From Larix kaempferi (lineage: Eukaryota; Streptophyta; Pinopsida; Pinales; Pinaceae): DNA of 64,000 bases. Location: assembly GCA_027924585.1 (NCBI GenBank), contig BSBM01000753.1:23146501-23210500 (forward strand), read 5' to 3'. A program made the position numbers and the translations under genes. The notes below the pieces were generated by a model that worked only from the letters and a program-made list of their open reading frames with translations, was not told where the DNA came from and made no database searches. Positions 35,745 to 47,964 of this stretch are shown piece after piece (the stretch's first letter is position 1; the number at the start of each line of letters is the position of its first letter).

Positions 35745-37245
35745 CAGTCGTTACAGCTGTCATTTTCAGACCTAAATCATCTTCTGTTTCGAACATATCA
35801 GCATCATAAATTTCTGCATTCAGAAATTCCTCTTCAGTGAAAAAACCTGCAGACAATCCTTCTCCAAAATGGTTCATATCTTGATCAGTATCTTCAACTA
35901 TCAGTTCATCATCAACCTCTTCTTCATTAGCAACATTATTATGAAAAGGTGGTGGTACTCTTTGGTCCTCATTATCTCTTCTTTCCCGTTGAATATCATT
36001 GTTCCTGCATTCTCTGGGCATGAACCGGGGGGCAAACTGTCTTCTAAATGGGTTTTGATTATTAGGGTTCCTTTCACCCTCTAGAACAGGCTTGCTGGGA
36101 TTTTTCTCAAGCTCCAGTTTGTTTAATTTTGCAGTTAAAATTTTTACCAGCTTAGCCATTTCATCAATTTTCCCTTCAGCAGAATGAGAAGCAGAACCTC
36201 CTGGGGCTGATTCATTTTTTCCTTTTCTATCATAAAGTTGCTGAGTTGTTTCCTTCTTTAATCTATTAGAAGCCAGGATGTTGGATTCTACCTCCAATGC
36301 TGCATCCTGCATATTCAGTAAAGAGATAGCTCTCCTCTCTCTCAGCAATAAAGAAAATTCCTGATCAAAGGCATTTGCATAGGTAAGTTTAGATGATGTT
36401 TTTGTAGGCTTTATCTCTGCAAGAATTCTACTGTACATCTTGTTAAATCTCTTTGAAAAATATGCAATAGTCTCATCCTTTTTCCTCCTAAGAGCTCCAA
36501 ATTTAGTTATATAGTATGTATGGTCTTTTTTGTCACCCCATTGTCTCATGAAAAGATCACGAAGCTCTTCAATGATAGTGATGGAGTTAGCAGGCAACTC
36601 TCTGAACCATTTCCTTACATCTCCATCAAGGCTCTGCACAAACATTCTCATCCATACATCCTTGGCCTCAATGTTTTGATTATCAACATAACTAAGGAAA
36701 GCTTCCCAGTGTTCTTCAGCTGTTGTTTCCCCTTGTCCATTGAACCTAGGAAAATACTTCTGGTAGTCACCTCCAGGCAGTGCATTTAAAGGCTGAGGCA
36801 AGACCAATGGTGCATATCTGGCTGCAACCATCCGGTCCATCATGTCTATGGGCTGATTTTGGGCTGCCATTTTTAGACTGACTGATTTTGAAGATGAAGT
36901 AGTTTGACTGAAACCTAGTTGAAAAGGGTTTTTACCTAATTTCAACTGAAAAAGAGGTATTTTACCAAGGGAGGCAGTTTTGGCTTTCTTGAAGGATTGA
37001 GGATTAGTAAAAACTTGGAAGCTACTATCAGGGATAATAGGCTTTATCCAAGGTGAGGTTTCTTCTTCTTTTCTGAGCAAAGATGAATGTAATGAACTAC
37101 CCAACTGGTCAAGGTCACAAAGGGCTGGTAAGGATTGAGACCTTCTAATTTTCCTTGCTGTCTTTAATATCTATTCAGGGTCTGTCACACCCAATTGCAA
37201 TGGTGAAGTAGGTCTATTCCTGGTTCCAACTCCTCTAGTAGCCAT
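35692..37245 (-). pseudogene. Tat-like gypsy gag
   Basis: Gag of the element whose RT follows, in a different frame and overlapping it by about 50 bases. The start at 37245 (MATRGVGTRNRPTSPLQ) is chosen because it is the first ATG after the primer binding site in the gag frame; one TAG at 37171-37173 interrupts it, and a long frame is open from 37104. The capsid-like core (PLVLPQPLNALPGGDYQKYF, then EEHWEAFLSYV, RKWFRELP and LRDLFMRQWGD) is typical of plant gypsy gag. The tail is basic (FRRQFAPRFMPRECRNND) and then very acidic. No CX2CX4HX4C knuckle is visible, unlike the other gag genes here. Confidence 0.85.
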
Positions 37246-37352
37246 TGTGTCAAACTTGGTGAAAAGTAGTCTTAAAGATGTGTTGGTTTAAGTTCACCTC
37301 TTAAAACCAGTGAAATGATAAGTATCCCAGTGAAAAATCTATTTTCAACTTC

Positions 37353-37372
37353 GTTCCCTGGCAACGGCGCCA
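37353..37372 (-). other. Primer binding site, TGGCGCC type
   Basis: The minus strand reads TGGCGCCGTTGCCAGGGAAC, four bases from the LTR edge. This class is used by several plant Tat/Athila-lineage gypsy families; I do not name the exact tRNA. Confidence 0.85.
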
Positions 37373-37376
37373 AAGA

Positions 37377-38013
37377 TGTTTGTGCCAGAAATTATTTCCA
37401 GGCCACAAAGAAACAAGCCAACACAATCTCAAAAATACAATCAAGTAAAAGTAAGTTTTAGGGTTTTTGATAGGTTTTCTGGTTATAAAGTTTGGGGACA
37501 AACAGGGAATACATTCATGAGCAAAATAGGAACTGAATCATAAGCAAAGGAAAACAAAGATGCATAATATATTCACCAAAATCCAACAGAGCATAATATT
37601 GAAGTTCATTCATAAAAGATAAGCATTACCAGCATACAAACATAGACCAGCAATGAATTTATCAGTTAAGCAACTAAACAAGTTAAACAATGAATCCAAC
37701 ACACAAACTGAAGGGTGAAAAGTATCATATATTTCATAACTCTGTCAACAAGTACATATAAGAGTTATGTACTTAGCTCATCAATTAGTCTAGCAGACCT
37801 CCTGAAGTCCTCCAAAAAATCCAACCCTCTTTCTGTCTTTCTCATCTATCTAAATACTATTCCTCAATCAAAAATCAGTTAGGGTTTAAACCCTAACTGT
37901 CTTCAGCTAACTACTCGATAAGATAAAGTTAAATTACAATTTACAAAATAAGATATTTTTCAAATCATAGTAAACAACTGACTAACTAAAGTGTTTCTCA
38001 AAAAGACATAACA
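37377..38013 (-). repeat. Short LTR upstream of Tat-like gag (5' LTR)
   Basis: The lower edge (TGTTTGTGCC on plus) is firm because the primer binding site abuts it. The upper edge is tentative: TGTTATGTC on the minus strand, about 20 bases past the stop of the accessory ORF. That would make it about 640 bp. A 14-base repeat (AACTGACTAACTAA) occurs at both sides of the tentative edge. It is unrelated in sequence to the 1.4-kb LTR at 252-1650. No second copy lies in the window. Confidence 0.55.
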
Positions 38014-38035
38014 AATAACTGACTAACTAACAAAA

Positions 38036-40662
38036 TCAAAGGTCCTTCGCAGCTTCAACTAGCAAGGCTATTCCATCCAAAGCTTGGGCTTTCTTCCTGG
38101 GTCTCTTCTGCTCATCTTCCATATCAGCTACCCTTCTTGTGATTTCTTCATTCTGCTGCTGCAAGTATCTGATAGTCTGCTTCAGATATGCACATTGCAC
38201 ATCTGTGCTTCTGTTTCTCTTCAGGGCCTCCTTAGAAACTGCTATTAGCTCTTGATAATGCTCATTTACTTCCTGTAAATCTTCACTGAGCCTTTTATTT
38301 GCTAGGATCAGAGCATCATTAGTCTCCTGCATGCAATCAATTTGATGCATGTATTGTTTGATGGTTCTTTGCAGGTTCTCCATGTCTGAGTCAAAATCCT
38401 TCCCTGTTGTGGTATCTTGCATCTCACTGGGCAACCATGGGATATTTAGTCTTCTGAAAATGTCTTCATCCTCCTGTAACAGCCTTGAAGACACACCATG
38501 AACAATAGGGTTTTCCTGACTCGCTGCTTCAATAGGTGTAGTTTCATCTATCAAGTGCTGATCTTTAGAATAAGAAACTTCAGTTTCCTTTTTCTGTTGT
38601 TCTTTTATCATTTCATCTCTTAATTCCAGAAACACAGCTGATAGTTTAGTTTGGGTGAGGCTAGAGTCTTCTGCTGACCTCAATGACTTTTTCCCCTTTG
38701 TATGATGAGAAACTGGACTTTTTGGAACTGCTTCTTTCTCAATCTTTGGTTTTTCATCTGAAGAATCATCATCAAGTACATTTATCTCTTTTGTATTTAA
38801 TCTAGGGTTTAGCAGTTTTTTCATACTCAGCCTTAACTTGTTTTTAGGTCTGGTTTTGGTCTCCATTCTGAAGCAAGTTCTTTCACCATCTTCAAAGTTT
38901 TTCCTTGATGTCTAACTGTGGCTAACTCTATAGCATTGATTTTGGTCTTCTTTTTCTTTGATTTCTTTGTTTTATCCTCTTGACTGTAGCATTATCTGTA
39001 TGTGTCAACCCTAGCTTCAATTTTGACAGTGATTTCATCTTCCGCTAACAAATATCCCTCATCCTTAGATGAGATAGTGATGGGGCTCCTTTGCTGGACT
39101 TGGATGTTTTCTTTCTCTACAGCAACTTTTTATGTGGCAACAGTTTTCTCTTCACTGAAAGTTTCTGCTGGTACCATGTGTTGCTCAGGCTGATCTTCTT
39201 TTTTTGTAATTAGCAAACCTTTGCCCTTGCTGTCAGCTGAAGACTGTTGAAGTTCATAGTTTCCTTTTGAGGGCTTGGGTACTTTTTCAAGTTTAACTTC
39301 TTTTTATCTTCAGATTTGATTTTTTGACCTAGTTTCCTAACTAGGGTCTGCCCTTTGTCTACACGTTTTTTGGTTTTCTGCTCTTCTTGCTTAATTTGAA
39401 AACCAGACCAAAACAAAAAATAATCCCATGTCTTCCCTTCTCGTTGTAGAGTAGTACTGATAATGAGCTTGATCAAACCATGATGAAAGATGGAATGTGT
39501 AGTATGATCATGATGTTCCTTAACTCTACTTGACATCTTCTGCAAACTTTTAAACAAAAAGAAAGGAAGACTCATTTTGGATTCACCAACCAGATGATGT
39601 AAGAACCTAAAATGATATTTAAAGACATAGGTGTATCTCCCTTCACAGGTGATATAGCTTTGTAGGACTTTAATGGGATCCACCCACTCGTCTCAGAAAT
39701 TCTGGATTAATACTCCTTTGCTCCAGTCTGGAGTAATACTAGGTAAAAGGTACCTTTGGGCATTAAAGGTGAAAGGAAACTTTTTGAACCACATTTCACC
39801 TTCATTTCTGACTCATGTAGCTTCAACAACTAGCTCCACGGTCAACTTAAACTTTAGAGTATCAAATACTATCATGTCCTGGTTATAACTTTGGGCAAAT
39901 TTATAAGAGACCTCAGTGTTATAGCCACCGATCTTCTTGAAGAAATCCAACCAACCAGCATTCTGAAAAAGCTCTGCACAACCTGGAAATTGGTCAATCC
40001 ATTTCAGCTCAGTGGGCTCAGCTGCTTTTAGCACCAAAATTAGTCAGCTTCAGCACCTAATAAGACTAGGTCTTCATGTAATTTCACATGTTCAGCTCCT
40101 TTGTTGCATTGTTTATAGGTAGCAAATCAATTTGTGAAATTTGGATACCATAAAATGCACAGCTCTTCACCCTGTCATCTTTAAGGTTTTGGAAAAGGGT
40201 AAATGTTCAATGCACTGCTTCCTTTCAACTTTCCACGTGCCACAACATCTAAAAACATCTTAAACAGATATCTCTTCAGCAGGAACTTTGTTTAAAGGCA
40301 TACCTTACTGCTTTCCTTAACCAATTTTAACAAAACAGACTTTACTGAGAAAGCCCCAATTTAGTAGGTTATCACGGAATAACTTATTTTTTGTCTTACT
40401 ATAGTCGCTTAAAATCACTCCTTGAGCTGTCTGATTGTCAAATTTACCTGTACAAGTGTCTTTGGATCTCCAATGTACTTCCAGCTGGCAAGACGAGAAA
40501 TCCCTAATTTCTCTGTAACCAGGAAAACCCAAAAATTCCTCTGTAACTGTAGCTTCCGGTTTTTAGGCAAATGTCCTCGATCCACTTAGTCTCCAGTTTC
40601 ATAATACATGTATGGAATAACTTCCTTCACATCAAACTCGGTCTATGCCTCTATCTGTCATG
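38036..40662 (-). pseudogene. Second accessory ORF (ORF3-like), degenerate
   Basis: Broken minus-strand coding sequence ending at 38036, just above the short LTR. In order: a partly unreadable N-terminal piece (40317-40532), then a conserved-looking globular region (39813-40037: PGCAELFQNAGWLDFFKKIG, then SYKFAQSYNQDM). Next comes 39210-39683 with YITCEGRYTYVFKYHFRFLH and SIFHHGLIKLIIS, followed by a basic linker, and finally a long coiled coil (38036-38866, for example MENLQRTIKQYMHQIDCMQE). I recall similar CEGRYT...HHGLIK proteins of unknown function in plant genomes, associated with transposable elements. It lies upstream of gag relative to the LTR, so it belongs to the 3' end of another element that shared this LTR, or the LTR arrived by recombination. 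Confidence 0.65.
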
Positions 40663-41193
40663 ATACGCTGTGTTCTAGCTGATGATTACCACGATCTCTT
40701 CCACGACACGAATCACACTTGCTTTCATGATGATTACTGGAGCAACACGTATCAAAATCCTTAAAACATGTGATTAGTCACTTAGGAATCGAACTCATGC
40801 GAAAATTTAGTTTTAAAAACGGTGATTTCGGCGCACACGATATTCTTGTAGCGTCGCTGTGTTAATTTTTCATGGTTGCGCTGCAAGAATAATTTGAATT
40901 CGATTTTGGCGCTATTTTAACCATTTTTTCCATTTTGAATTAAATTTAACTGATGAACTATGCTCTTTGAATATATTTGTGACATCCTTAATCAATATAA
41001 GTCCTATGGATCCCTTCAAATCCTAAAGAAATAAAAATAGTAAAAATATAAAGGCAAAATTCAAAAGTTTCACTTAAAACCAAAAATTTCCTAAAGGAGG
41101 TAGAAAAACAAACTTAAGCAAATGAGCAAACTTGAAATAAAAATGACAATCAAAATATAAAATTGAAGAAACAAGTTCATGACTAAACACACA
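40663..41193. other. Spacer between accessory ORF and LTR L2
   Basis: About 530 bases, AT-rich, no gene recognised. It probably contains the 5' untranslated part of the second accessory ORF. I see no clear TATA box comparable to the one at 4677. Confidence 0.4.
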
Positions 41194-42582
41194 TGATGAG
41201 TACTTAAACATAGCTGATGCGCAGCGAGCTACAGGGCTCGCGCTGTGGACTGAGGACTGCGCAAAGATCGCCTTCTTCGCGGTTAGCCCTTCCACAAACT
41301 CAGACGCTTGCACGACCCGCACATCCAAGGACTGTGCGGTTCGGAAATAACTCAATAGCAGGACAATGCAACAGATAACTGTGCTTCCTCTTCAGACTTA
41401 ACCAGCTTCAACAAGTTATACTTAGTGTTTTACCCATTCATCAACTACCTTAGGTTATTTATAAGACTTATGCAATATGACAGAACACAATACATTGCGC
41501 ACTTCCAGTGTTGCGCTTCGAGGGAGCCACACGGTGCAAGCTCTTCATACTTAAGTATTTATCCAACTGACTTATGCATTCATTCAGACTAAGAAATTCT
41601 TAGGCATAAAGCATTCATCCATACATGTGATACTTGACATATTACCCCCATCTCATTCCTTATGGAGAATACATATAAAAGCAAACACATAAACTGATAA
41701 GCAATATCTTAAGCATTCATTGTAAGCAAATAAACAGATGCGAACATGTAAACAATCACACAACACAGGAATTTAACGTGGTTCACCCCCAGGATGGGAG
41801 CTACATCCACAGCAAATGTTGTTGTATTAGTATTTGGTAAGGGTACAACAGTTCCAGTCTGTGCACTCAGCTGCAGACTCTCTTCTCTCTCAATAGGCCT
41901 CTGCACACATAGCTTGCAGAGCCTTACAATGGCTTTCAATACTTAGAAGATTCAACAATGAAGATTATTCAACAATGACAACGATTCAACATTAACCCTT
42001 TCCCTTACAAAATGGTTCCTTTTTATAGATCATGCCCGTAGGTCATGTCTTTATAATACACAGGAAAAAACCCTAAGGTTTCCCAAAACTATCGCGGTTT
42101 TCCCTTAACCGGACTTGTTGGCTTCTGGTAGTGAATATTTCGTCATGGCCATCCTCTTCCGATAATCACGTCGCTTTCATCCTTCCCTGTCGATCGCATG
42201 CTGACTGTCACTTTCACCTGGTCGTTCCTTCTCTAACGACCTTATGCGGTCGATTCACGTCATGCTTCCTCCGTGCATGTGACCGGTCTCTTTCCTTCAT
42301 CCTTACTTATTACCCGCCTGCTTGGTAATCATGGAGTATCTTAACCAAAAATAGGTCGCTTTCACTCAACCGATCTTATCTTCATTCTTTACCCAAAATG
42401 GGTGCCCTACTGGAACCTCGCGGCACTACTACCTCGCAGAACTAGTTCCCATACTGCATTGCGCTCATATTGTAGCTCCCCAAAAACTATCTTGCCAAAA
42501 ATTCTTCATCTAAACTGTGCTCAACTTCGCAGTTCCAAAACTTGACTTGTACAAAAATGCCCAACTTGGGCCAGGCCCAACA
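41194..42582 (-). repeat. LTR of Tat/Athila-like gypsy (copy L2)
   Basis: Second copy of the 1.4-kb LTR at 252-1650, same strand, aligned from TGTTGGGCC (at 42582) down to 41194. A TATA-like box lies near 42019-42031. No primer binding site follows its lower end, and a gag gene joins its upper end directly, so it acts as the 3' LTR of a deleted element. Confidence 0.85.
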
Positions 42583-44850
42583 GACCCCATGGTCCACAGC
42601 ACTGCAACAAGAGCACTATGGTGCTGGATTCAGGTAATCCCTCTGATAGTGCCCCTGCTGCCAACAATTGTAACATATGATGGGTCATCTACCTCATCCA
42701 GCAGCTCCTCCTCAGCCAGCACCAGCACGTCGGCCGCCGCAGAACCCCCCTCTGAATCCTCCTCGCAGTGGCTTGTATGGCGGGTACTACGGTTGAGCAT
42801 ACTACGGCTGCGTATATTGTAGTTGACCATATTGCGGTTGTTGAAATTGCAGTTGAGGATATGTCGGTTGGCCATACTGGGACTGACCATACTACGGCTG
42901 CTCATAGTGTGGTTTCGTAATATATTGAGGCTACGGTTGACTATACTATTGTTGTTGTTGTTTCTCTGGTGGTTTCTCTTCTCCCTTCATGAAGTATGTA
43001 TCTGCAGTCCTCTCTTGGAGTAGGTCATAAGATCTACAGTCCTTCTCATCGTGACCAACTGATCGATAGAACTTGCAATACAAGTTCGGTGGTTTTGACA
43101 CCATCTTTTGCATGTACACACATTGTTCTGACCAATGTCCTCTTGAGTGAAATATGCGACACCAAGGCAACCCTCCCTAACTGAGGGGATTTGGTGCACC
43201 CGATTGCAAATATTCTTGAAACTCTGGGCACTGATCCTTGTGGTGTCCTTTCGTCCTGCATCTAGTGCACCGGACGTCTTCGCGGGCCTCTTTTCCTTTC
43301 TTCATGTCTTGCAGTTGGATCGTTAATTTTGTCAGTTTTGCTTGTATTCTATCCATGCCCAAAACCTTTTCATCAATTGGTGAAGCCTCCAGCTTCATTT
43401 CAATCTCCAGTGCTTCTGCCTTAGTCACTACCTTCTGTTGCATTAGTGGCCCACGAATGTGTGGCACCAACCTAGCAATAAACCATTCTTTGTGTTGCAT
43501 ATCATTCATCCCAAAACTCACTTTCTCCATTAGTGTTTTGTATCATTGGTCGAAGTCCCATACTGACTCGTTGGGAAATTGTTTGATTTCTTTTGTCTCG
43601 GTAATGTACTGCAACTTAGATTTTGGCTTTCTGAATTCATCGATCATCCCTGCTTTGATCTCTGGCAATGTTTTACCTGGATTTCTCATCGGTACCTTAG
43701 TAAACTTCATATACCAATCTAGCGCATGGCCCCTGAGGGTCGTCACTATTTATCCCTTCTTTATATCTTCATCCTAGACCTGCTTCACAGTCCATACTGC
43801 TTCGCATTAAAAATCAGTATTGTTTGGGATCCTCGGTCCCGTTACCTTGGAATGTTTCCATATTTGCTTTGCCCCCCGCCATTCTTGTACTTCTACTATT
43901 ATTGTTTACTGATGCACTACTCTTACTACTGTTATGGCCCATAGGACAGCTCTGTGAATTGCTTGTATTTTCTTTTATCAAATTCAGAGTAGTGCATGGA
44001 TTTGAAGGTACATTGTAGCTTAGGGTCCGTCCTTCTCCTGCTTATGGGGTAGCCTGCTCACTTCCTTCTTCATCACAATAAGGTCGCTTCCTCCCTTGTG
44101 GTCTTGTTTCGCAATCTTCTGTTCCGGTCCTCCCAGGAGACTCTCTCTCAGTCCTCCTCTTCTTCTCAGGACACCGAAATATCACCCCACTCCTCAAGGT
44201 ACCACACTCTTCATCAACTTCCTTTAAAAAAATTTCATCACTCATGTCCATCTACCCTGCATCTTTCTACCAGACTTGCATCCGCATGATACCCACAACT
44301 TCCACACACTAATCTTCTACTCATCGGATTTCATCCTTAATATTCCCTTTTCACAAACGAGCATCTTAATCCACAGTATCAACGACAGTAGGAATCTCCC
44401 CCAGGGTCCTTTGAAAAACTTACTTTCTACATCGCTATATGATTTGACCGTGTCCACAACAGACTCAGTGATGTATCCTTCTAAGATACTATCTACCCTG
44501 AAGTCAACAACTCATGATACCTTATTTTCGATCCGTTTCAGTTGTCGAATCAATTCTGGTTTCCAATGGTCTGGCTCAATCTTTTGGAAATGGTTCTTCT
44601 GAAACGTTAGCTGCACTAACCACTCATGCAGCAATACTTGGAATTCTCAAAAGAATATTTCATGGATTTCCGAATAAATGTACTTCTACAACTAACTACT
44701 TACTATCTATCCAGGGTTTTGCTTTTCTCCTTCTGCGAATTCTTCTGCTCTCTTGTCAAACCAATCTTGGATATCCAGTTTCGTCAGGTGCCACAACATG
44801 TCCTTATCTTTCTCATTTAGGGTCCCTATAATGGAACCATTTGTTGACAT
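42583..44850 (-). pseudogene. Tat-like gypsy gag with three zinc knuckles, pol deleted
   Basis: Minus-strand gag. The start at 44850 (MSTNGSIIG) is the first ATG of the recognisable frame. The capsid core contains LDWYMKFTKVP, then FPNESVWDFDQ, QHKEWFIARLVPHIRGPLMQ and EALEIEMKLEASP. Knuckles are CTRCRTKGHHKDQC (about 43260), CKFYRSVGHDEKDC with the second Cys lost (about 43060), and CYNCWQQGHYQRDY with the last Cys lost (about 42660). Between them lies a Tyr/Gln-rich repeat stretch (about 42770-42960). Many stops and frame changes occur, with worst damage at 43800-44700. The reading runs straight into LTR L2 at 42582, so protease, RT, integrase and any accessory ORF are missing. Confidence 0.85.
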
Positions 44851-45518
44851 AGCGGCTATTGATAGGGCTTCACTTCACACTGTCATCAACAAACCCAATC
44901 AAAAACCCTTAAGCACTAGCCCAGAAAGGCTTTACCCTTTCCAACAACACCCTCGAAGCGAGTGAAGTCTCACTCAAGATGACTAAGGGGGCTGCAGGAA
45001 GCAAGTTTCCACAGTGGGGAAAGGACATGCAATCACTTCAACTCTATCGCACTAGAAACCATAGATTTATATTCGCATACATGTATACATTCATCATTCG
45101 CAGAAATAATACATAATGGACATTCACATCAACATAGTTAAACAGATCATTCGCATCAACAACAATTACCAAACCACAGAGTCTTAAACATTTCACAAAC
45201 ACTTGCATTCATCATTCAACAGAAACAAAGACAAAAGATATGACCATAATTGAACATCTTCATGCATTCATCAAAACCTACAGTATAACCTTCGCAGAAA
45301 CAGTCAAAACATCTTATCGTGGATACAACACAGTTCAAAATAGCTCATTCTCAGATTCAATTATGCTTCATTTAGGCTTACAATCATACTCCTATTTATA
45401 TCAAACTAAACAGTTACAAAAACGGTCCAGATGACCCATTTCTAACAAACTAGCTAAACTTGCACTTCCTTGTTCTCCGCAATTGACCCTTTCTTCCGTG
45501 GATGGTCCTCTTCACAGG
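44851..45518. other. Leader or spacer, no gene seen
   Basis: About 670 bases upstream of the deleted element's gag. It should contain that element's leader, primer binding site and 5' LTR, but none is recognisable. The element is therefore truncated on this side as well. Confidence 0.4.
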
Positions 45519-46173
45519 TGTTGAATTCCACACTTCATGCGGACTAATCTCGTTCCAACAATCATAGATATCCATCCATACCCTTGAAAACCTAATTTAC
45601 AATGCAACGTCAGCGGTAACAAGAGAAGAGTGCTTGGGTTTTGCAATAGTGGTGCAACATGAATGGAAAAGCATGGTGAGTTTGTTGTCCATTCCAAATC
45701 TCAAATATTTCATGGAAGGAAATTTTTTGAGGATAGTGATATTCAAACCACCATCTGTTGGTGGTGGAGCCCGATCTCCAGATTCAGAGATATTATTATT
45801 CAGTCGTGTCCATACCCCAGGTTTGTTTATGATCCCGACACGATCCCCGTGGTATTTTCCCATTGTATTTCCCTTATAAAAGAAAGGCATTATAACACGG
45901 CTAGGATTGATGTATTAGGTATTATGCATTGTAAAGATCTCTGATATCTGAAGAGAGACTGTGAGACAATAAAGAGAAACTGCAGTGGTTGTGCTGCAGG
46001 TTGTATCCCTTCACTTTGCTAGATGGTATAATAATAAGGACTGGCAACTTCAATGTGGACGTATCCCATCTTGGGGTGAACCACGATATATTTGTGTCTC
46101 TTTTGTAATGTGTGTGTGATTATATTTCCATTTCTGTTTATTGTTATTGCTCTGCGATCCTGTTTTTCTAACA
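45519..46173 (+). repeat. LTR-like segment, probable solo or truncated LTR
   Basis: 655 bases starting TGTTGAATTCC and ending TTTCTAACA. Inside are CCCTTATAAAAGAAAGG (about 45870-45886), a good TATA box, and a GTGGACGTATCCCATCTTGG block (about 46054) typical of R/U5 in plant LTRs. No primer binding site follows, no polypurine tract precedes, and the flanking pentamers do not match, so solo LTR is likely but unproved. Open frames inside are chance. Confidence 0.5.
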
Positions 46174-47959
46174 CCATCCACACATAAGGCAGTTATTCCC
46201 TTGACATCAACATTTCTAGAAGCATGAATATCATCACAAATTTGGGGTTTCTCTTCCCATCTATTTACAAACACTTACATTATCCCTATTCCTTGACCCC
46301 TTCGTGCTTCTTTCTTGCATTTTAGAGCCAGTACCTTATCCTCAGCCTTATAGCCCTGCAAATCATCAAGAGATGCATAATTATTTTATGCAAGAGCATG
46401 GTCTTCAAAGTGAATCTTCCATAGGGGTCTACCGTTTTTCTTTGACTTGGAATTGATAATGGTGTAGGATGCTAAGAGCTTCAAGCAAGCACCCGAAGTT
46501 CCCAAGTCACAATTGCATAATTGTAAAGGTAAAGAATGCGGCTAATGGAGGGGATTATCTTGCGATTCTCAATCAGGTCACGTTATTAAACTATATTTAG
46601 GCTCAATGCAACTTGCAAGCTTGATTCTTGACAAAATTTGCAACCTCATGATGCTCCAAACTATGAACTTAGATCTAGTGAATTTATATTAGGAAGCAAT
46701 AGTAGATTGAACATGAATGGTAGTAGGTCAGAGAAGGCCAACGGAAAAATGCCTAGCATTTTCAATCATGCTATGGACAAATACCATAGCTTCATTCATG
46801 TCCTAAGAACTATAGGGCTCTGATAATATGAGTATTATTCTAACACCTATTAACAAAATAAATCCATTTTATCTAATTTATTTTTATTTTATTAGTTCTT
46901 TTATGTTAAAAAACAATTTTTTTTACAAAATAAAATAATTATTTATGAGTGTTATTGGTCTTTGCCTTCACATTGGAATGGAATTTATGAATAGGGATTC
47001 CATCTATTCTTAAAAATATTAGGTTAAAGTTGTCATTTTTTAGTGCATTTTTATGAAACCAAGCAATGCTAGATAACTTCTAAGATTACTTTCTAACATT
47101 GATTGTTATAAGTAATCTCCTATGACAATGTTACTTCTTGCAAATTTCATATTGTCCTTTTAGTACTTGTATATTCTTGAAGCATATGGTACTTTTTATA
47201 TACTATGTGGTAGCACACCGCCATTATGTGGTAGGGAATTTCCTTGTAGTAATATGAAACCATACACATATGTCATGAAGTTTCTACATGTATTCAAATT
47301 CATTCACAAGTGTCTCCGGAAACTACTATGCTACTAGAAATATCTTTAGCATCAACTAGATATTATCCCTATCAACATAAATGTTTTGTTTATAGATCTA
47401 TGCAGAAACACAAGAACAAGTAACAAGATTAGTAATAGCCACAAGAACAAGTAACAATATTAGGAAAGCATAGGAACTCACTTGATCTAAGAACAAGAGG
47501 ATCCCAAGAAATCATTGGACTCAGTGACATGTTGGGCTCAATAACATGCAAATCTCTTTGGGCATCACTACTCAGTGAAATGCCAAGATCTTTGAGCATC
47601 AAAACAAAAACTACACTAGTGAGGTGTTGATTTACAATTCAAAGCTCAATAGTTTATTATGTTCTATGTAATCTAGAAATTTACACGACATTTCTAATGC
47701 ATGCATACATTTTACATCATAATCAATAGCTCATTACAAGTTCACTAAGGGTATCTATTCGAAATGGGTTGGGTAGCTCCATCTATTATGGAACTAAAAT
47801 AAATTCATCTCCACACAAGGCATACCATATCATATATAAATCATAGCAAGAGCTTGTACCAATCTCTATAGACAATTTGTTATTAATGGCTCTGTAATTT
47901 TGTCCTCCCATAGTTGCGACTATTGTAAATATAGTTTTATAGAAATATTTTTGTAATGC
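46174..47959. other. Unassigned region
   Basis: About 1.8 kb in which I recognise no gene. At 46818-46833 the minus strand has a degraded TATCAGAGC, possibly an old primer binding site with an LTR above it, but no LTR can be delimited. The rest is AT-rich. Confidence 0.35.
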
Positions 47960-47964
47960 ACTAG
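47960..47964. other. Target site duplication of Copia-2 (left)
   Basis: ACTAG here and at 55027-55031 flank Copia-2. Confidence 0.92.

Noticed and set aside
42517-42822. Serine-rich plus-strand frame (101 codons)
   Set aside because: It is the antisense shadow of the Gln/Tyr-rich tail of gag and crosses the LTR edge.
45495-46185. Inverted GTGGATGG...CCATCCAC around the LTR-like segment, suggesting a MITE or terminal inverted repeat
   Set aside because: Only eight bases match, spaced unequally from the LTR ends, and the interior has clear LTR promoter and R/U5 features.
46818-46833. Possible minus-strand primer binding site (degraded TATCAGAGC)
   Set aside because: Only nine bases match, no LTR pair or gag could be delimited, and chance matches of this length are expected.
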